In this document: in pieces, positions 6,567-10,904 of the stretch | Numbering within the stretch: position 1 is the first letter of the stretch | Layout: each line of letters begins with the position of its first letter | Made by a program: the position numbers and the translations under genes | The notes under the pieces: generated by a model | The model's database searches: none | Seen by the model: the letters and a program-made list of their open reading frames with translations, nothing else | What the model was told of the DNA's origin: nothing | NCBI GenBank assembly: GCA_012798055.1 | Contig: JAAZOA010000249.1 | Coordinates: 1 to 10,904, forward strand | Direction: 5' to 3' | Length of the DNA stretch: 10,904 nt | Source of the DNA: Syntrophomonadaceae bacterium | GTDB lineage: Bacteria > Bacillota > Syntrophomonadia > Syntrophomonadales > Syntrophomonadaceae

Positions 6567-8216
6567 TTACATCATTCCGCCCATGCCACCGCCCATGCCA
6601 CCCATTCCGCCCATGCCGGGGGCCCCTTTGTCCTCGCCCGGCTTCTCGGACACGATGGCTTCGGTGGTCAGGAGCATTGCCGATATGCTGGCAGCATTCT
6701 GCACAGCTGAACGGGTAACCTTGGCCGGATCGATGATGCCAGCTTTAATCATATCTTCGTAAACGTTGGTTAAGGCGTTAAATCCTATTCCCGGCTTATC
6801 CAACTGGGCTTCTTTGACCTTTTCGACTACAACCGAACCTTCGATACCTGCATTGTTGGCGATCTGGCGCAGGGGTTCCTCCAGGGCCTTCTGAACCAGT
6901 TGAACCCCGGTAAGCTCGTCCCCACTGGCCTCAATCCTGGCAACAGCCGCCATGGCACTGATAAGAGCTACCCCGCCGCCGGAAACAATACCCTCTTCGA
7001 CGGCAGCCTTGGTTGCGGCCAGGGCGTCTTCAATACGGTGCTTCTTCTCTTTAAGTTCGGTCTCGGTAGCTGCACCCACCTTGATGATAGCTACGCCGCC
7101 GGATAGTTTAGCCATTCTTTCCTGGAGTTTTTCCCGGTCATATTCAGATTCAGTGGCTTCTACCTGGGCTTTGATATTGGCGATGCGGGCTTTGACATTC
7201 TCTTCCGCCCCGGCTCCGTCAACTATTATGGTCTCATCTTTCTTGATAACTACTTTGTTGGCTCTGCCCAGCATATCCAGGCCGACGTTTTCCATCTTTA
7301 TGCCTACATCTTCCGACACCACAGTACCTGCAGTCAGGATAGCTATGTCTTCCAGCATGGCTTTTCTTCTCTCACCGAAAGCGGGAGCTTTGACCGCGAC
7401 GCAGGTGAAAGTGCCTCTGAGCTTGTTCAGGACCAGGGTGGCCAATGCTTCGCCTTCAACATCTTCGGCAACCAGCAGCATGGGCTTACCGCTCTGGACC
7501 ACCTTTTCCAGCACCGGCAGGATCTCGGTGATGACCGAAATCTTCTTGTCAGTAATCAGGATGTAGGGGTTCTCCAAATTGGCCACCATTTTGTCGGTAT
7601 CGGTGATCATATAGTGAGAGATATAACCCCGGTCAAAGCTCATCCCTTCTACCACTTCCAGAGACGTGCCCATGGAATTGGATTCTTCTACCGTGATGAC
7701 CCCATCCCGGCCCACTTTTTCCATGGCGTCGGCAATCAGATTACCTATCTCAGGATCACTGGCACTGATAGCCGCAACCTGGGATATGGCCTCCTTGGAT
7801 TCTACTGGTTTGCTGATAGCTTGCAGTTCATCGGTAGCAACCTGGACAGCTTTCTCAATTCCCCGGCGCATGACCATCGGGTTGGCGCCAGCGGCAACAT
7901 TTTTCAGACCTTCCTTAATCATCGCCTGAGCCAGGACTGTAGCGGTGGTGGTTCCGTCGCCGGCCACATCGTTGGTCTTGGTAGCTACTTCTTTGACCAG
8001 CTGGCAGCCCAAGTTTTCCCAGGGATCAGCCAGGTCTATATCGCGGGCTATGGTAACACCGTCATTGGTAATGGTTGGAGATCCGAACTTCCGGTCCAGG
8101 ACAACATTCCTACCCTTGGGTCCCAGGGTAACTTTTACCGTATTCGCCAGGGTGTCTACACCCTTTTCCAGCGCTCTTCTGGCTTCTTCCCCAAATTTGA
8201 TTTCTTTGGAAAACAT
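6567..8216 (-). CDS. groEL: Chaperonin GroEL (Hsp60)
   Basis: The 549-residue large chaperonin subunit; fourteen copies make the double-ring cage that folds proteins in the cytoplasm with ATP and GroES. The N-terminus KEIKFGEEARRALEKGVDTL and TLGPKGRNVVLDRKFGSP are classic. The ATP site GDGTTTATVLA starts at residue 86, with the catalytic Asp87. The equatorial C-terminal half has AKLSGGVAIIKVGAATETEL and IVSGGGVAL. The protein ends in the Gly-Met tail GMGGMGGMGGGMGGMM. ATG 8216 has GGGAGG about nine bases upstream. It lies 24 bases after groES and is co-transcribed from the CIRCE-controlled promoter. The family, length and motifs are all regular. The only molecular partner visible nearby is groES. 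Confidence 0.99.
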   Translation of the reverse strand: MFSKEIKFGEEARRALEKGVDTLANTVKVTLGPKGRNVVLDRKFGSPTITNDGVTIARDIDLADPWENLGCQLVKEVATKTNDVAGDGTTTATVLAQAMIKEGLKNVAAGANPMVMRRGIEKAVQVATDELQAISKPVESKEAISQVAAISASDPEIGNLIADAMEKVGRDGVITVEESNSMGTSLEVVEGMSFDRGYISHYMITDTDKMVANLENPYILITDKKISVITEILPVLEKVVQSGKPMLLVAEDVEGEALATLVLNKLRGTFTCVAVKAPAFGERRKAMLEDIAILTAGTVVSEDVGIKMENVGLDMLGRANKVVIKKDETIIVDGAGAEENVKARIANIKAQVEATESEYDREKLQERMAKLSGGVAIIKVGAATETELKEKKHRIEDALAATKAAVEEGIVSGGGVALISAMAAVARIEASGDELTGVQLVQKALEEPLRQIANNAGIEGSVVVEKVKEAQLDKPGIGFNALTNVYEDMIKAGIIDPAKVTRSAVQNAASISAMLLTTEAIVSEKPGEDKGAPGMGGMGGMGGGMGGMM

Positions 8217-8240
8217 CTATGTAACCTCCCTTTATTTTAA

Positions 8241-8531
8241 TTAGACGATTTTGGCCAATATATCGCGCTCAGCCAGGATCAGCAGGGTTTCGCCCTCCAG
8301 TTTGATCTCCATCCCGCCATACTTGGCAAATATGATCTTATCGCCAACAGCCACATCCAGGGGTACCCGTTCTCCCTTGTCGTTGAGGGATCCTGGACCT
8401 ACCGCAATGACTTCCGCTTCCTGAGGTTTTTCTTTGGCTGTATCAGGAACAATCAGCCCACTTTTGGTCTTCTGTTCAGCAACTTCGGCTACTTTCACAA
8501 CCACCCGGTCGCCTAATGGTTTAATGTTCAC
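8241..8531 (-). CDS. groES: Co-chaperonin GroES (Hsp10)
   Basis: A 96-residue lid subunit of the chaperonin; seven copies cap GroEL. The start IKPLGDRVVVKVAE, the mobile loop region EQKTKSGLIVPDTAKEKPQE (the GLIVP element touches GroEL), GKVI-region equivalents EAEVIAVGPG, and the end ETLLILAERDILAKIV are all standard. The start codon is GTG (8531-8529), fixed by GGAGG at 8544-8540, eight bases upstream; no ATG fits the family start. It is the first gene of the groESL operon, just downstream of CIRCE. Confidence 0.98.
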   Translation of the reverse strand: MNIKPLGDRVVVKVAEVAEQKTKSGLIVPDTAKEKPQEAEVIAVGPGSLNDKGERVPLDVAVGDKIIFAKYGGMEIKLEGETLLILAERDILAKIV

Positions 8532-8557
8532 TTAAGATGCCTCCTTTAATTAATTTG

Positions 8558-8584
8558 TTAGCACTCGCGACTGTCGAGTGCTAA
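8558..8584. promoter_or_regulatory. CIRCE operator (HrcA binding site)
   Basis: TTAGCACTC - 9 bases - GAGTGCTAA, a perfect match to the consensus inverted repeat. It lies 27 bases before the groES start codon and just after the predicted transcription start, the usual place for HrcA repression that is relieved by heat shock. hrcA itself is not in the window. Confidence 0.98.
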
Positions 8585-8596
8585 TACACATTTATA

Positions 8597-8625
8597 ATAT
8601 TAGGCAAGATTGTCTGGCTATTCAA
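8597..8625 (-). promoter_or_regulatory. groESL promoter
   Basis: On the minus strand, TTGAAT (8625-8620), a 17-base spacer and TAATAT (8602-8597), each 4 of 6 to sigma-A consensus. The start would fall near 8590, immediately before CIRCE. An A+T-rich stretch upstream (8640-8728) could act as an UP element. Confidence 0.6.
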
Positions 8626-8728
8626 ACCTAAAAAACCATCAAATCCGCCCAATTTCAATCAATATTTGCTTTCATTTTAACTTTTGTCTCTATTATTTCA
8701 AATAGCTTGCTTTTTCACTTTATTTCAA

Positions 8729-9220
8729 TCAAACCTGCCCGCATTCGCTGCTGGCTTCTATCAGTATATCCAACCCGTGACTCAAGGCCGGCATTATGGC
8801 TTCCAGGGATTCCCGCACCCCTTTTACGCTACCGGGTAGGTTGATGATCAACGTCTTGCCCCGGATTCCCGCCACTCCCCGTGAAAGCATGGCTTTGGGC
8901 GTCTTCTGCATCCCGTAAATGCGGATGGCTTCAGAGATACCCGGGGTCAACCTGTCTATAACGGCCAGACTGGCTTCTGGGGTTACATCCCTAGGTGAAA
9001 AACCAGTCCCTCCAGATGTAAATAAAACATCCAGGTTGAGCTGGTCGCAAGCCCTCTGCAGTTTGCATATTATCAAGCCCTTATCGTCGGGTACAATCTC
9101 GTAGTATTCGCAGCTGAATTCACCGGCTGGCAACATGGCTCTGATCTGCTGCCCGCTCTCATCTACCCGTTCACCACGGGAACCTTTATCGCTCAGAATC
9201 AATATACCATATTTGTACAT
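8729..9220 (-). CDS. mog: Molybdopterin adenylyltransferase (MogA/MoaB family)
   Basis: A 163-residue cytoplasmic enzyme that adenylylates molybdopterin before metal insertion by MoeA. Visible family motifs are the opening strand YGILILSDKGSRGERVDESG, TSGGTG at 68-73 followed by RDVTPEA (the MPT/nucleotide site), and SRGVAGIRGKTLIINLPGS at about 113-131. The ATG directly follows the TAA of the moaC-MOSC gene, with GAGGT ten bases before it, so translation is probably coupled. It is the last gene of the moaA - moaC-MOSC - mog unit. The paralogue MoaB has the same fold, so MogA against MoaB naming is not certain. No clear terminator is seen before the groESL promoter region. Confidence 0.9.
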   Translation of the reverse strand: MYKYGILILSDKGSRGERVDESGQQIRAMLPAGEFSCEYYEIVPDDKGLIICKLQRACDQLNLDVLFTSGGTGFSPRDVTPEASLAVIDRLTPGISEAIRIYGMQKTPKAMLSRGVAGIRGKTLIINLPGSVKGVRESLEAIMPALSHGLDILIEASSECGQV

Positions 9221-10153
9221 TTAGCTGATCACCTCAACCACATCATTTTTACGGATCTTACCCCCACTAATAACCCGGCAGAATAATCCCTCCTGGGGCA
9301 ATAGGCTTACTCCGAACATCCTGGTCACAACGCTGGGATGATCTTCCTTGCCGATTTGAGTTACTTCGAGGATGACATCCTTGCCGATACGAAGTCTTCC
9401 CCCAATTCCCACCTGGACCAGGTCGATCCCCTCGATGAGCAGATTTTCCGCATACTGCCCCGGTTCCATATTAATGTTCATCTCCCGGTTGACACGCTGG
9501 ACACTCTCCCAGCTGAGGCAAGTCACCTGTCTTCCCCAATCCCCGGCATGGCCGTCATTTTCTATACCATAGCCTGTAATAACTACAGCCTCCGGGACCT
9601 CATATTTCAATTGCCCTCGCTCCGAGCTGATGCAGATGGAATGGAGTCTGCCTGTGGAAGCTAACACTGGCTGGGCAGCCTTCTCTCTATGCAAATGTCC
9701 GCTCTTCCCGCCCGATTTTTCCAGCAAGTAAACCTGGCTTATTTCCATCCAGCGATCAATCGCTTTGCACATATCATAAACCGTCAAAGCCGCTACGGTC
9801 ACTGCGGTAATTGCTTCCATCTCGACCCCGGTCTTACCGGTGGTTCTGACTTCAGAACGAATGACCAAAACTGGCAGGAGATCATCGAAAATAAACTCAA
9901 TATCCACCGCGGTCAGCATCAGGGGATGGCACATGGGGATCAGGGTTGCAGTTTGTTTGGCTCCCATAATGCCTGCAACTTGCGCGACTGAGAGCACATC
10001 ACCCTTTTTGACAGTCCCCTCACGAATTGCAGCTAGGGTGGCAGGCATCATACGGAGCACCGCTTGCGCCCTAGCCACGCGGCAGCTGTCTTCTTTATCG
10101 GTCACATCCACCATACGGGCATAACCCTGAGGATTTATATGGGTCAGGTCCAA
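9221..10153 (-). CDS. moaC: MoaC-MOSC fusion: cyclic pyranopterin monophosphate synthase with C-terminal MOSC domain
   Basis: A 310-residue two-domain protein. Residues 1-155 are a full MoaC, which converts the MoaA product to cPMP in Moco synthesis. They include LTHINPQGYARMVDVTDKED, KKGDVLSVAQVAGIMGAKQT, MCHP (74-77), TGVEMEA (108-114) and YDMCKA (126-131) with the catalytic Asp127 and Lys130. A linker of about 15 residues leads to a MOSC domain at about 168-310, with GIENDGHAGDWGRQV, PGQYAENLLIEGIDL, VTQIGKED and EGLFCRVISGGKIRKND. MOSC domains are proposed sulfur carriers that use a conserved Cys, usually in IGKECH; here that position is Asp271. The start is TTG (10153-10151), set by GGAGG nine bases upstream and by the MoaC family start. 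The moaA stop lies five bases before it. Confidence 0.92.
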   Translation of the reverse strand: MDLTHINPQGYARMVDVTDKEDSCRVARAQAVLRMMPATLAAIREGTVKKGDVLSVAQVAGIMGAKQTATLIPMCHPLMLTAVDIEFIFDDLLPVLVIRSEVRTTGKTGVEMEAITAVTVAALTVYDMCKAIDRWMEISQVYLLEKSGGKSGHLHREKAAQPVLASTGRLHSICISSERGQLKYEVPEAVVITGYGIENDGHAGDWGRQVTCLSWESVQRVNREMNINMEPGQYAENLLIEGIDLVQVGIGGRLRIGKDVILEVTQIGKEDHPSVVTRMFGVSLLPQEGLFCRVISGGKIRKNDVVEVIS

Positions 10154-10158
10154 ATGAA

Positions 10159-10904
10159 TCAGCCTCCAATCTGGTACATTTTACGGTGGTTGTCTGCTCC
10201 CCAGCCCTTATCCATCTGGTGCCTTTCCGGCTTGGAATTGATGGTGTCCAGAAATATCTGCCGCAGTTGTTCATCGCTGAACCGATTCTCCAAAGCCAGC
10301 TTCAGGTCGCTCTCTTTGCGGTCATACAGGCATCCGCGCAGTTTCCCCTCTGCAGTCATTCGTATGCGGTTGCATTCGGCGCAGAAGTGGTTGCTCATGG
10401 GGCTTATGAACCCCACCGAACCCTTACCACCTTCAAGGTAGTAATACTTGGCCGGGCCATTGCCCTTTATCTTCCTGCCTTCCACTAGATGATATTTCTT
10501 CTTTATCAACCGGCGGGTTTCTTCACTTGTCACAATATTGTCCCGGTTCCAGAATTGGAGGTCACCTATCGGCATGAATTCTATGAAACGGATATGCAGC
10601 GGACGGGTGTAGGCCAATTGGGCAAAATCCAGAATTTCGTTATCATTGAATCCTCTGATGAGCACGGTATTGATCTTGACTGGTTCCAGGCCCATGGCCA
10701 GAGCCAAATCAATGGATTTCATCACTTTGCTCAGCTTGCCCACCCGGGTGATGTAACCATATTTTTCTTCCACCAAGGAATCCAGGCTGAAATTGACCCG
10801 GTCCAAACCAGCCCCCTGCAAATCAGCTGCCATGTCTGCGAACAACACCCCGTTTGTTGTTAGGGAGATATCGTCTATGCCGTCGATATCCCGTATATAT
10901 CTGA
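10159..10904 (-). CDS. moaA: GTP 3',8-cyclase MoaA, radical SAM (5' end outside window)
   Basis: The C-terminal 248 residues of MoaA, the radical-SAM enzyme that starts Moco synthesis by rearranging GTP. The frame is open from the right edge, reading RYIRDIDGIDDISLTTNGVL. The first Met-like codon inside the window is not the start. Further motifs are RVNFSLDSL, VKINTVLIRGFNDNEI, IRFIEFMPIG and the second 4Fe-4S site CxxC-x13-C (CAEC...GC), where the substrate binds. The protein ends in the Gly-Gly tail (MYQIGG) that is needed for activity. About 75-80 residues, including the CxxxCxxC radical-SAM cluster, should lie beyond the edge. It is upstream in the operon with the moaC-MOSC fusion, five bases apart. 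No abnormality is seen. Confidence 0.96.
   Translation of the reverse strand, partial: RYIRDIDGIDDISLTTNGVLFADMAADLQGAGLDRVNFSLDSLVEEKYGYITRVGKLSKVMKSIDLALAMGLEPVKINTVLIRGFNDNEILDFAQLAYTRPLHIRFIEFMPIGDLQFWNRDNIVTSEETRRLIKKKYHLVEGRKIKGNGPAKYYYLEGGKGSVGFISPMSNHFCAECNRIRMTAEGKLRGCLYDRKESDLKLALENRFSDEQLRQIFLDTINSKPERHQMDKGWGADNHRKMYQIGG

Noticed and set aside
6952..8240. Long open frames on the plus strand opposite groEL (about 200 codons each)
   Set aside because: They are antisense shadows of a strongly biased, highly conserved gene and have no ribosome sites or family features.

Overview
The window looks like the chromosome of an anaerobic member of the Firmicutes (class Clostridia). The basis is strong GGAGG-type Shine-Dalgarno sites before nearly every gene, a perfect CIRCE operator before groESL (HrcA-type heat-shock control), sigma-A-like promoters, a tRNA gene with encoded CCA, and a mid-range base composition. 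The thiolase + DUF35 pair and the style of the Moco genes would suit a syntrophic fatty-acid oxidiser of the Syntrophomonas type, but that placement is inference from memory of the families.

Layout. (1) 1-2402, minus strand: a membrane-fusion protein (HlyD/RND adaptor type) followed one base later by a MacB/FtsX-type ABC permease that runs off the left edge; the ATPase is probably just outside. (2) 2403-3088: a gene-free stretch of nearly 700 bases with a good sigma-A-like promoter far upstream and a second plausible one right before the next gene. (3) 3089-4766, plus strand: an SCP2-type thiolase and a zinc-ribbon/OB-fold DUF35 partner, closed by a strong 15-bp hairpin terminator. (4) 4914-5438, minus strand: a lone MORN-repeat protein with an exact 24-residue period. 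(5) 5697-5946: a consensus promoter, a short open frame that may be a gene remnant, tRNA-Leu(UAG) and its terminator. (6) 6082-6450: a VOC (glyoxalase-fold) gene interrupted by an in-frame amber codon where the family usually has Trp. (7) 6567-8625, minus strand: groES-groEL with promoter and CIRCE. (8) 8729-10904, minus strand: molybdenum cofactor operon moaA (5' end outside the window), a moaC-MOSC fusion, and mog.

How the genes work together. MoaA and MoaC convert GTP to cyclic pyranopterin monophosphate, and Mog adenylylates molybdopterin for metal insertion; the MOSC domain fused to MoaC appears to lack the family's conserved cysteine. GroES and GroEL form the heat-shock chaperonin. The thiolase and DUF35 protein probably form one acyl-CoA-processing complex. 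The adaptor and permease are two parts of one ABC export machine.

No mobile element, CRISPR array or complete new system is evident. The points most worth a second look are the amber codon in the VOC gene, the cysteine-less MOSC domain fused to MoaC, the altered thiolase motifs, the unexplained promoter in the long gap, and the possible gene remnant abutting the tRNA.
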